Assembly (NCBI RefSeq): GCF_000733765.1
Contig: NZ_JPOG01000001.1
Coordinates: forward strand, 3,038,001 to 3,102,000
Direction: 5' to 3'
DNA: 64,000 nt
From: Algiphilus aromaticivorans DG1253
GTDB taxonomy: Bacteria > Pseudomonadota > Gammaproteobacteria > Nevskiales > Nevskiaceae
Below are positions 8,911-17,634 of this stretch, piece after piece; the stretch's first letter is position 1, and each line of letters begins with the position of its first letter. The notes below the pieces were generated by a model. That model ran no database searches. It saw nothing but the letters and a program-made list of their open reading frames with translations, and was not told where the DNA came from. The position numbers and the translations under genes are program-made.

Positions 8911-10215
8911 TCAAGGCCCGTCGTAGAGACGCGCCATGGCCTGATCGGAATCGCGATCGAACCAGGTGACGAGGAAGTCTCCGTTTCCGCCCATGGCAAC
9001 CAAAGCCGTCTCCGCGCCAGGGTCCACAGTGAAGTTCACACCCAGCGCACCGCCACCGCGGGCGTGGCGTTGTACGTAACCCGCGCGGTTATCATCGGTC
9101 CAGTCGCTCCAGCCGATGACGAAGTTTCCGGCCGCATCCATCGCCGTGTTCAGTGCCGAGCTCTGCTTCAAGCCGGCATCGTTGACCTGGAATGCGGGCC
9201 CGGCAAACCCGAAGGCGGGATACACGCGTGCCGATACGTTGCGCGATAGATCGTCGGGGTCGCTGGAGCGCGTCCGGTAGGCAACCACATAGCTGCCATC
9301 GTCGGCCATCGATACCGAGGGGGTCGACGTGCCGACGCGTTCCATGCCCGACAAGGATACGACCTGGCGAATGCCGGGCAGACCAAGGGCGCTGAATCGC
9401 TGCACATAAGTGCCATCGAACAAGTGAATCGCTGCCGACCCACCGTAAACGTTCCAGGCCGCGACGAAGGTTCCGTCCGGGGCCATATCCACGTCGACGC
9501 TCCGGATGTCGCTGCCGCCAACCACGCCCGCGATCAGCGAAACACGGTACTCGGCAGAACGGGCCAGTGTGCGCGTCCGCTGCGCACGCGTGCCGCCCCG
9601 GGTATAGCGCCGCAGCTTGACCTTGTAGTCGTCCAGCTCCACACACAACCCGCGGCCGACGACGCAAGCCGTGGAGCCGCCGAACTGGCGCTGCTGCCCC
9701 TCTGACCAACCCACCACGAAATCGCCCTCTGCGTCCACAGCAACCGAACAGCGGCCTCGTGAAACCTGCCCAAAGCGCGGTGCATCCGGGCCACCAACGA
9801 ACATTTCATCGCCGAGTGGCACACCTTCCGATGTGAAACGGCGCGCGTAGACGCCCAGTGCGCCATCGGGGCCGCTCTGCAACCAGCACGCGACGACGTC
9901 ACCGTTGTCGCTGATGGCGATATCGCCGTTTGCAGATACGCCATTGATCGGGAAATTGTCCGTGCGCGGCGTACCATCGGCGGCGAACACACGCGCCAGC
10001 AGACGCGAATCTCCGGAGAGCAACGCCACAAAATCGCCGTCGCGACTGCTCGCGACCGAAATGACGCCAGCGGTTTCGCCGGGATCGGAAGACACCGTGA
10101 AAGCAGGTCCGAGCGGATCACCCGGCGCACCGCTTGCGCTATTGGCCACCAGCACGAAAAGGCCACCGAAAAGAACACGGCGGGACCAGGCGGATACGAA
10201 TTCCGTAGCGGACAT
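8911..10215 (-). CDS. Secreted beta-propeller-like repeat protein of unknown function
   Basis: 434 residues from ATG 10215, preceded by GGGAGA. The N-terminus is a signal peptide (VLFGGLFVLVANSASGAPG). The rest consists of about seven imperfect repeats of the type D-x-x-G-[DNS]-F/Y-V-[VI]-[AG]-W/Y (for example DAEGDFVVGWSEG, DMAPDGTFVAAWNVYG, DDGSYVVAYRTR, DAAGNFVIGWSDW, GNGDFLVTWFDRD), typical of secreted propeller-like proteins. Two Cys pairs are possible near the middle. No enzymatic motif seen. It is convergent with coaX and appears to be a single-gene unit. Function unknown; a cell-surface or periplasmic role is inference. Confidence 0.7.
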   Translation of the reverse strand: MSATEFVSAWSRRVLFGGLFVLVANSASGAPGDPLGPAFTVSSDPGETAGVISVASSRDGDFVALLSGDSRLLARVFAADGTPRTDNFPINGVSANGDIAISDNGDVVACWLQSGPDGALGVYARRFTSEGVPLGDEMFVGGPDAPRFGQVSRGRCSVAVDAEGDFVVGWSEGQQRQFGGSTACVVGRGLCVELDDYKVKLRRYTRGGTRAQRTRTLARSAEYRVSLIAGVVGGSDIRSVDVDMAPDGTFVAAWNVYGGSAAIHLFDGTYVQRFSALGLPGIRQVVSLSGMERVGTSTPSVSMADDGSYVVAYRTRSSDPDDLSRNVSARVYPAFGFAGPAFQVNDAGLKQSSALNTAMDAAGNFVIGWSDWTDDNRAGYVQRHARGGGALGVNFTVDPGAETALVAMGGNGDFLVTWFDRDSDQAMARLYDGP

Positions 10216-10574
10216 GTCGGCGTCTCCCAGCTTGTTTTTTGTCCACCAACGACTGTACACGGCCCCAATGAAGGCTGAAAGTCAGCGGGAGCAACAGAAT
10301 GTAAGTGCGATTCGTCTTTCGAAGGCAAGCTGCCCCCCGATAACGATCCCGCACCCAGGCGGCTTGTACGCGCACCAGCAAGGCGCGGCTTAGCGATGCC
10401 GCAGGTCCGTGACCGACACGTCTCAGCCGATCGACCATACAGCTTGAATGGTCGCGGACTGCGGGCGGCTGCCGCTCAGCCAGCGGCCGCGGGGCCGGGG
10501 CATGATGGGCGATGCCGGGGGCGGCGGCACCGCCCCACCGGCAACCACCACGGCGCAATGAGGAAAGCCCGGCA
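10216..10574. other. Intergenic region, no gene recognised
   Basis: 359 bp between the divergent secreted repeat protein and the HAD hydrolase. It must carry both promoters. Short open stretches exist but none has a ribosome binding site or recognisable similarity. The strand facing the HAD gene ends with a Shine-Dalgarno-like GAGGAAA about 8 nt before ATG 10575. No terminator, repeat or RNA gene seen. Confidence 0.5.
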
Positions 10575-11384
10575 ATGAGCGTTCTGCATCACCCCCAGGC
10601 CGTACCACGCGTTCTGCTCTTCGACTGGCACGCCACGCTGGTCGACACCATGGACGCGATGTACCACGCCGTCGACGACGTGCTGCCGCGGCTGGACGAG
10701 CTGGGGCTGGTCGAGCGCCTGCTCAAGCCCGAGAGTTCCAAGACCGTCGAGGATGCCAAGCTCGTCAAGTACGTGCGCAAGCATGCGCGGCTGCATCCCA
10801 AGATCCGCGCCGAGCGCAAGATCTCGCGCACGGACATCTTCGAGGTGCTCTTCGGCGACGACCAGGAGGCCAAACGCGCCGCACACAAGGCCTTCGACAC
10901 CAGCTACGCGAAGGTCTTCGGCGAAGTGCACCCCTTGGAGGACGGCGCCCGCCAGAATCTTCAGGCGCTGCGCGACGAAGGCATGCAGCTCGGCGTGCTT
11001 TCCAATCGCAGCCGGACCTTCATGGCGCACGAGCTCTTCGCCATCGAGGGCGTCGGCTGGGTCGATCTCTTCGACACCATGGTCTGTGGCGACGACGTCG
11101 CCCATCGCAAGCCGGCGCCCGATCTCATCCTGAAGGCGCTGGAGAATCTGGAGATCGCGCCGAGTCTCGGCTGCTGGTACATCGGCGACAGCACCACCGA
11201 TGTCATCGCCGCGGCCGAGGCCGGGGTGACCCCGGTCTTCTACAACGGCGCCGGCTGGGACCAGGACTGGATCGACCACATATTCCCGCGCACCGTGCGC
11301 CATCCGCACTTCCCGCACGCGGTGGTACGCGACCTGCCCGAGCTGCATGGGCTGGTCCACGAGTACCGCCATCTCGGCGAATGA
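10575..11384 (+). CDS. HAD-superfamily hydrolase with DWHATL nucleophile motif
   Basis: 269 residues from ATG 10575 (SD GAGGAAA). HAD motifs: motif I LLFDWHATLVDTMDAMY at residues ~14-30, motif II LGVLSNRSR near 140, motif III Lys in HRKPAPDLILKAL, and motif IV WYIGDSTTDVIAAAEAG. The second Asp of the canonical DxD in motif I is His here (D-W-H), a variant seen in a subgroup of gammaproteobacterial HAD proteins. An alpha-helical cap lies between motifs I and II. Phosphatase or phosphonate-type hydrolysis is possible but the substrate is unknown. Monocistronic by spacing: moaA follows after 75 bp with its own promoter-like sequence. Confidence 0.82.
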   Translation: MSVLHHPQAVPRVLLFDWHATLVDTMDAMYHAVDDVLPRLDELGLVERLLKPESSKTVEDAKLVKYVRKHARLHPKIRAERKISRTDIFEVLFGDDQEAKRAAHKAFDTSYAKVFGEVHPLEDGARQNLQALRDEGMQLGVLSNRSRTFMAHELFAIEGVGWVDLFDTMVCGDDVAHRKPAPDLILKALENLEIAPSLGCWYIGDSTTDVIAAAEAGVTPVFYNGAGWDQDWIDHIFPRTVRHPHFPHAVVRDLPELHGLVHEYRHLGE

Positions 11385-11404
11385 GGCCTCGCCCGAAGGT
11401 CGGA

Positions 11405-11433
11405 TTGTGACGTCTGCGCCGCGTGCCATAATC
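11405..11433 (+). promoter_or_regulatory. Sigma70-like promoter upstream of moaA
   Basis: A -35-like TTGTGA (11405-11410) and a -10-like CATAAT (11428-11433) are separated by 17 bp, placing a start site near 11440 and a ~20-nt leader before moaA. The leader is too short for a Moco riboswitch. Seen by eye only; no transcription data. Confidence 0.45.
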
Positions 11434-11459
11434 GGGCCACCCCTGTCGCGAGGCACGCC

Positions 11460-12497
<1,038 letters not shown>

Positions 12498-12510
12498 TGC
12501 CCGGCGCGCC

Positions 12511-13395
12511 ATGAAGGAGCTCATGAACACGGCCGAGGTGGCGCGCTACCTCGACGTGCAGCCACGCAAGATCTACGAGCTGGTCGGCAAGGGCGAGATT
12601 CCCTGCAGCCGGGTCACCGGCAAATGGCTGTTTCCGAAGAGCCTGATCGACCTCTGGGTGCTGCAGGGCAATATCTACCCGCATCCGCTGCCCGCCGCAC
12701 CACCGCCGCCGGTGATTGCCGGCAGCCACGATCCGCTGCTGGCCTGGGCCGCCGGCGAATCGGGCTGCGAGCTTGCGCTGCTGAGCCAGGGCAGCCGCGA
12801 CGGCCTGCAGCGGCTCGCCGCACAGCAGGCCGTTGTTGCGGGCATGCACCTGCTCGACGCCGACAGCGGCGACTACAACCTGCCGGCCGTACAGCAGACG
12901 CTGCGCTCGCGGCCGGTCGTGGTCATCCACTGGGCCTGGCGCCGACAGGGCCTTCTGCTGCCGCAGGGCAATCCGCGCGGCGTCACCGGACTCGCCGATG
13001 TCGCCGACCGACAGTTGCGCTTCGCGCACCGGCAGGCCGCCGCCGGCAGCCGCTTGCTGCTGGAGCAGCTTCTCGCCAAAGAAGGCCGCACGCCGGAGTC
13101 GCTGGAGGGGCTGGCGCGGCCGGCGCACAGCGAAACGGAAGTCGCGCTGACCGTGGCCGACGGCCGCGCCGACGCGGGGCTGGCCATCGAGGCCGCTGCG
13201 CGTCAGCAGCGGCTCGACTTCCTGCCGCTGTGGCGTGAGCGCTTCGATCTGGTGCTGACACGTCGCGACTACTTCGAGCCGCCCTTCCAGACGCTGCTCG
13301 CCTTCACGCGCACGCCCGACTTCGCCGAGCGCGCGAGCGGTCTCGGCGGTTACGACGTCGCCGAGACCGGCCGCGTGCTCTATAACGCGCCCTAG
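12511..13395 (+). CDS. Helix-turn-helix regulator with periplasmic-binding-protein-like sensor domain (probable tungstate/molybdate regulator)
   Basis: 294 residues. Residues 1-55 form an excisionase/MerR-type HTH_17 domain (MNTAEVARYLDVQPRKIYELVGKGEIPCSRVTGKWLFP). The remainder resembles a type II periplasmic binding fold used as cytoplasmic ligand sensor: LAWAAGESG, then NPRGVTGLADVADRQLRFAHRQAAAGSR and a DYFEPPFQTLL segment near the end. Such HTH-PBP regulators occur beside molybdate and tungstate systems. It follows moaA and converges with the tupBCA-porin operon, the stops overlapping by 4 bp. Oxyanion-dependent control of tup and fdh genes is inference; no operator was identified. Confidence 0.75.
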   Translation: MKELMNTAEVARYLDVQPRKIYELVGKGEIPCSRVTGKWLFPKSLIDLWVLQGNIYPHPLPAAPPPPVIAGSHDPLLAWAAGESGCELALLSQGSRDGLQRLAAQQAVVAGMHLLDADSGDYNLPAVQQTLRSRPVVVIHWAWRRQGLLLPQGNPRGVTGLADVADRQLRFAHRQAAAGSRLLLEQLLAKEGRTPESLEGLARPAHSETEVALTVADGRADAGLAIEAAARQQRLDFLPLWRERFDLVLTRRDYFEPPFQTLLAFTRTPDFAERASGLGGYDVAETGRVLYNAP

Positions 13396-14585
13396 AACTC
13401 CAGCTGAAGCCGGGCCTGCACGAACTGCGGCTCGTCGCCGTCGGAAGCACCGCCGTCCACCTCCAGAACGCGACCGTAGTTCAGCATCGCGCGCAGATAG
13501 GCGTTCGGGTACCAGCTCAGCCCCAGCGTCATGCTCTGCTGTTCGCCGCCGATGACGCCGTCGTCGCTGAGGTCGATGCCGCTGTAGCGCGCGGTTACCT
13601 CCCAGGCACCGGCATCGGCACGCGGCGTGATGGCGCCGAACTTGCCGCCGGCGCCGGAGTAGGCCGCAGCGCGCGACTCGCCGGTGAGGAACCAGCCCGC
13701 CTGCAGGTAATGCCCCGAGAATCTCGGCTCGGCAGCGCCATTGTCGGCGTCGGTGCGGGCCACCATGTACTCGCCCTGCAGGTGCAGCGGACCGTGGGCC
13801 GCGGCCAGCTCCAGCGCGGCGCTGGAGCGCGCGTCGACATCGCTGAGGGCACCGCTGTCCACCAGACGAACACCCGCGATGTTGGTCTCCGGGCGGGTGC
13901 GGTAGCGCGCGTCCAGACCATCCGGAAGCTGGCGGTAATGCAGGCTCAGCCCGAGGTGCAGCAACGCCGCTGCGCTGTGAACGGGAGCGTGGGTGGCGCG
14001 ACCGGCCAGCGAGAAGCCGCTGTCGGCCTCGCCGGGCGCCTCGTTGCCCTCGACGGTATCGCCGAAGGCGCCGATCGCCGTGCTCCAGTTGGCGCCGCCC
14101 GACAGCAGCGCAGCCCCGATTCGCCGGCCGGGCACGAAGGCCTCCTGCAGCAGGCTGCGCTCGATGAAGCTGACGTACTTCGAGCTGGTCATATTGTCCA
14201 GCGAGAAGGGCTGCTTGAAATTGCCCACGCGCAGCGTGCCGGCGGAGAAGCCGCGATAGTCGATGTAGCCATCGCGGATGTGATTGCCGCTGCCGGCGAA
14301 GTCCATCTGCAGCTTGTAGCCCCAGTCGCGCAGGATCTTCCCGCTGACGAAGACGCGGCCGCGCCGGATCTTGGTGCCGTTGCCCAGCGCAGCAACATCC
14401 TCGTCGTAGAATGCGCCGTCAGCCTGGATGCGGCCGCCCAGGCGGGTGCTGAAGCTGCCGTCGCTGGCCGCGAGGCGCAGGCCGCTGTCGCGGCTGAGGC
14501 GCAGCTCGATCGCGTCATCGGCCATGGCCACCGTGCCGATCGCCATCAGGCCGGCGATGCTCATTGCTTGCAGTGTCTTGCGCAT
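13392..14585 (-). CDS. Outer-membrane porin of the OprO/OprP (oxyanion-selective) type
   Basis: 397 residues from ATG 14585 (SD GGGAGA). Signal peptide MRKTLQAMSIAGLMAIGTVAMA. The body has the OprO/P pattern: FSTRLGGRIQADGAFYDED, IRRGRVFVSGKILRDWGYKLQ, YIDYRGF, LRVGNFKQPFSLDN, then SSKYVSFIERSLLQEAF, and it ends in an aromatic C-terminus (LQLEF) as beta-barrel proteins do. It is 43 bp downstream of tupA and is the last gene of tupB-tupC-tupA-porin, so a role in letting tungstate or molybdate cross the outer membrane is a reasonable inference. OprO/P homologues are usually linked to phosphate. Confidence 0.85.
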   Translation of the reverse strand: MRKTLQAMSIAGLMAIGTVAMADDAIELRLSRDSGLRLAASDGSFSTRLGGRIQADGAFYDEDVAALGNGTKIRRGRVFVSGKILRDWGYKLQMDFAGSGNHIRDGYIDYRGFSAGTLRVGNFKQPFSLDNMTSSKYVSFIERSLLQEAFVPGRRIGAALLSGGANWSTAIGAFGDTVEGNEAPGEADSGFSLAGRATHAPVHSAAALLHLGLSLHYRQLPDGLDARYRTRPETNIAGVRLVDSGALSDVDARSSAALELAAAHGPLHLQGEYMVARTDADNGAAEPRFSGHYLQAGWFLTGESRAAAYSGAGGKFGAITPRADAGAWEVTARYSGIDLSDDGVIGGEQQSMTLGLSWYPNAYLRAMLNYGRVLEVDGGASDGDEPQFVQARLQLEF

Positions 14586-14628
14586 GCTGCTGTCTCCCTT
14601 GTAGTTGTTCATTGCTTGCCAGCCCGCT

Positions 14629-15462
14629 TCAGCGCGCATCCGGGGTGAAGAGCTGCTGCCCCTGCAGCCGATAGGCACCGATCGCCGCCTGGCCGTCTTC
14701 GGAGAGCAGCCAGTCGATGAAGGTCTGCGCTGCGGCCTTCTTCACCGAAGCGCAGTGCTCGGGATCGACCATGATCACGCCATAGGGATTGAACAGACGC
14801 TCGTCGCCCTCTACGAGCACTTCCAAGCCGGCACGGTTGCCGAAGCTGATCCAGGTGCCCCGATCAGCCAGGATGTAGGCTTCCATGCCGCGCGCCGTGT
14901 TGAGCGCCTCGCCCATGCCGGAGCCGGTCTCGCGGTACCAGGCGCCGGCGGCCGCGACATCCACGCCGGCGGCTTCCCACAGCGTCAGCTCCTTCTTGTG
15001 CGTGCCACTGTCGTCGCCGCGCGACACGAAAGGCGACTCCGCCTCGGCGATGGCGGCGAAGGCCGCCGCGACGTCGGCTTCGTCGCCGATGCCGGCCGGG
15101 TCGGCGGCCGGCCCGATCAGCACGAAATCGTTGTACATCAGGTGATGCCGCTCGACGCCGTATCCGGCATCGACGAAGGCCTTCTCGGCTGCCGGGGCGT
15201 GCACCATGACGACATCGGCGTCGCAGCGCTGGCCGTACTTCAGCGCCGCGCCGGTGCCCACCGCCACCACGCGCACCTCGATGCCGTGCTCGGTTTCGAA
15301 TTCGGGAAGAATGGCCTCGAACAGCCCCGAGGCTTCCGTGGAGGTGGTCGAGGCCACCGTGATGTAGTCCGCCTGCTCGGCGCCGGCTCCCGCGCTGACA
15401 GCCAGCGCCAGAGCCGCCGAGACCCACCGCAGCGTCGGCTTGAGAGTCTTGCTTGCTTGCAT
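14629..15462 (-). CDS. tupA: Tungstate ABC transporter substrate-binding protein TupA
   Basis: 277 residues with signal peptide (LALAVSAGAGA). Family signature: VASTTSTEASGLFEAILPEFE with the TTTS-like oxyanion loop, GTGAALKYGQRCDADVVMVHAP, then HHLMYNDFVLIGPAADPAG, and SRGDDSGTHKKE, all characteristic of TupA-type rather than ModA-type binders. Expressed with GGGAGA SD from the tupBCA operon. Delivers tungstate to TupBC in the inner membrane. Molybdate cannot be excluded from sequence alone, but TupA proteins bind tungstate strongly, consistent with a W-containing formate dehydrogenase encoded nearby. Confidence 0.9.
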   Translation of the reverse strand: MQASKTLKPTLRWVSAALALAVSAGAGAEQADYITVASTTSTEASGLFEAILPEFETEHGIEVRVVAVGTGAALKYGQRCDADVVMVHAPAAEKAFVDAGYGVERHHLMYNDFVLIGPAADPAGIGDEADVAAAFAAIAEAESPFVSRGDDSGTHKKELTLWEAAGVDVAAAGAWYRETGSGMGEALNTARGMEAYILADRGTWISFGNRAGLEVLVEGDERLFNPYGVIMVDPEHCASVKKAAAQTFIDWLLSEDGQAAIGAYRLQGQQLFTPDAR

Positions 15463-15501
15463 GCCGTGTCTCCCTTGTCGTGTGTTGACCGCGGGCGACG
15501 C

Positions 15502-16257
15502 CTAGACCGGCAGCCGCCCCTCCAGATAGGCCGCCGCCTCTGCCGAGGCCGGCCGCTCGAAGAAGTCCGTCGCCGATCGCTGCTCGCACAGACGGCCGTC
15601 AGCGAGAAAGAGGACCTCGTGCGCCAACCGGCGCGCCTGCCCGAGGTCGTGCGTGGTCAGCACCACGCGCGTTCCCGCCGCGCAGATCTCGCCGATGAGC
15701 TGCTCGACGCGCAGCGTGCTGCGCGGATCGAGGCTGGCGCAGGGCTCGTCGAGGAAAAGCACGCGCGGCCGCTGCACCCAGGCGCGAACAATGGCCAACC
15801 GCTGGACCTCGCCGCCGGACAACTTCGGCGCCGGCCGATCGGCCAGCGCGGTCAGCCCGCCCTGGGCGAGCGCGGTGGCGATTGCCGCGGGGCGTTCGCG
15901 GCGGGGCACGCCGGCGCGCGCCAGCGCGAAGGCGATATTGGCGCGCACCGAGCGCCGCAGCATGACGGGCTTCTGCAGGACCAACCCCAGCGCGGATGCG
16001 GCCTGCTGGGGGCTGCGCCCATTCCAGTCGACCCGGCCCGCATCGGCCGCGCGCAGCCCCAGCAGCACGCGCTGCAGCACGCTCTTGCCGGCGCCGTTGG
16101 GCCCGAGCATGACGCTGATGCCGTCGCCGCCGAGGGTGAAGTCCAGCCCGCGCAGCACCGACTGTCCGCCCAGATCCAGCCGCAGCCCTTGCACCTGCAG
16201 CGGCAGCAGCGGATTGGCCGCGGCCGTGCAGCTAGCCGTATCGGCGGGCGGCGACAT
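15502..16257 (-). CDS. tupC: Tungstate ABC transporter ATP-binding protein TupC
   Basis: 251 residues. Walker A GPNGAGKSVLQRVLLG near residue 53, Q-loop LVLQKPVMLRRSV, signature LSGGEVQRLAIVRAW near 145, Walker B RVLFLDEPCASLD near 165 and the switch TTHDLGQARRLA. Its 5' end overlaps tupB by 26 bp, and tupA begins 39 bp downstream. Energises tungstate import. Family assignment to TupC rests mainly on linkage to tupA and tupB. Confidence 0.9.
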   Translation of the reverse strand: MSPPADTASCTAAANPLLPLQVQGLRLDLGGQSVLRGLDFTLGGDGISVMLGPNGAGKSVLQRVLLGLRAADAGRVDWNGRSPQQAASALGLVLQKPVMLRRSVRANIAFALARAGVPRRERPAAIATALAQGGLTALADRPAPKLSGGEVQRLAIVRAWVQRPRVLFLDEPCASLDPRSTLRVEQLIGEICAAGTRVVLTTHDLGQARRLAHEVLFLADGRLCEQRSATDFFERPASAEAAAYLEGRLPV

Positions 16258-16936
16258 CGCGCACTCCCATGGCGGCGAAGTTGATGGTCAGCGTGATGGC
16301 GACCAGGATGATGCCCAGCGCCATGGCCGTGGCGAGCTCGCCCTTGGCGGTTTCCAGGGCGATGCTGGTGGTCATGACACGGGTGACACCATCGATGTTG
16401 CCGCCGACGATGAGCACCGCCCCGACCTCGGCAACGGCCCGCCCGAATCCGGCAAGCACCGCCGTCAGCAACGAAAAGCGCGCATCCCAGAGCAGCGCGC
16501 GCATCATCGCGAGTCGGCCGGTGCGCAGGCTCTGCAACTGCTCTCGGTACTCGGCGTCCAGGTCGGCGATGGTCTGGCGCGTCAGCGCCGCGATGATGGG
16601 CATGACCAGGATGGCCTGGGCGACGATCATCGCCGCCGGCGTGAAGAGCAGGCCCAGCTCCCCCAGCGGGCCGGCGCGCGAGAGCATCAGATAAACCACC
16701 AGTCCGACCACCACCGGCGGCAGCCCCATGAAGGCGTTGAGCAGCGCCACGAACAGCGGCCGTGCCGGGAAGCGATAGAGGGCGACGGCCGCGCCCAGCG
16801 GCATACCGATCAGCGCGGCAATGAACGTGCCGGCCAGGCTGACCTGCAGCGACAACCCGACGATGCCGTAGAGCTCCGCGTCCAGCGCGCCGAGCATTCG
16901 CAGCGCCAGTGCGAAGGCTTCGGAGAAATCGCTCAC
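16232..16936 (-). CDS. tupB: Tungstate ABC transporter permease TupB
   Basis: 234 residues with about five hydrophobic segments. The EAA-type cytoplasmic loop and the C-terminal signature GFGRAVAEVGAVLIVGGN followed by TRVMTTSIALETAKG is highly characteristic of TupB. First gene of tupB-tupC-tupA-porin. The 120 bp upstream, shared with moaD in the same orientation, is unusually AT-rich for this region (around 16990-17050) and probably carries the promoter; no Mo-box palindrome was recognised there. Confidence 0.92.
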   Translation of the reverse strand: MSDFSEAFALALRMLGALDAELYGIVGLSLQVSLAGTFIAALIGMPLGAAVALYRFPARPLFVALLNAFMGLPPVVVGLVVYLMLSRAGPLGELGLLFTPAAMIVAQAILVMPIIAALTRQTIADLDAEYREQLQSLRTGRLAMMRALLWDARFSLLTAVLAGFGRAVAEVGAVLIVGGNIDGVTRVMTTSIALETAKGELATAMALGIILVAITLTINFAAMGVRDVAARRYG

Positions 16937-17056
16937 GCTGACCGCGCTCGGATCGCCATGCGCCGAGCTTAAGTGCGCTTTATGTCCAGGCCAACGCTTC
17001 TATGACGAAATGACGACGAACAAGAATCAAAAACATACAGAAACACACAAATGCAG

Positions 17057-17338
17057 CTACAGCGCAGGACCCGCTGGCCAAGGGGTCGCACTCCCGCCGC
17101 TGACCGGCGGAATCAGCGCCAGCCGATCTCCCGCCTGCAGCGCGTCCTCGCGCGCGATCAGCGCGTCGCCACGCGCCACGGCCGTTCGCGCCAGATGCGG
17201 CTCGGCCGCCGGCACGCGCGCGGCCAGCGCGTCGAGCGCGGCCGCCACGTCGGGGCTGTCGCCGGCGACGTCGAGGCGCAGCTCGGCGCCGCCGCACAAG
17301 CTTTCGAAAACGCCGTAACACTCGACAAGAATCTGCAT
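17057..17338 (-). CDS. moaD: MoaD-like molybdopterin synthase sulfur carrier with C-terminal extension
   Basis: 93 residues with the MoaD beta-grasp pattern: MQILVECYGVFESLCGG, then LIAREDALQAGDRLALIPPVSGG. Active MoaD ends exactly at Gly-Gly, which is adenylated by MoeB and thiocarboxylated. Here 11 more residues (SATPWPAGPAL) follow the IPPVSGG before the TAG stop. So either the tail is removed proteolytically, or this carrier is inactive, or a mutation has removed the original stop. A second carrier with a proper terminal SGG lies at 20661-20939. It is 120 bp upstream of tupB on the same strand. Confidence 0.78.
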   Translation of the reverse strand: MQILVECYGVFESLCGGAELRLDVAGDSPDVAAALDALAARVPAAEPHLARTAVARGDALIAREDALQAGDRLALIPPVSGGSATPWPAGPAL

Positions 17339-17420
17339 CGGGCTCGCGCCCTCCGGTGACCTGATGCCCGTCTTATGCCATAAAGCCGGCAGCCATCGCG
17401 ATCACGACAAGGAGACTGCC

Positions 17421-17624
17421 ATGGACGAGGACCGCTTCAACCACAGCCTGCGAAGCTTTCTCAAGCAGGTGGGCGTGACCTCCCAGCGCGAGCTGGAGAA
17501 GGCCGCGCGCGCTGCCGCCGACAAGGGCGCGCTGCCCGCCGGCGGGCTACCCGTGACGATGACGCTGCGCTGCGAGGCGCTCGGCGTCGAGCACGTCGTC
17601 GAGGCAAAGCTCGACACCGACTGA
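17421..17624 (+). CDS. Small DUF6494-like protein of formate dehydrogenase loci
   Basis: 67 residues, ATG 17421 with GGAG 8 nt upstream. The sequence (FNHSLRSFLKQVGVTSQREL, then LPVTMTLRCEALGVEHVVEA) matches my memory of the DUF6494 family, whose members sit in formate dehydrogenase and molybdenum-cofactor clusters. No signal, membrane or catalytic motif. It is divergent from moaD and convergent with moeA, so it is a single-gene unit. Function unknown. Confidence 0.7.
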   Translation: MDEDRFNHSLRSFLKQVGVTSQRELEKAARAAADKGALPAGGLPVTMTLRCEALGVEHVVEAKLDTD

Positions 17625-17634
17625 GGTCGCGGCC

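Noticed and set aside
11385-11459. Moco riboswitch upstream of moaA
   Set aside because: Only 75 bp are available, and the predicted leader is ~20 nt, too short for the aptamer.
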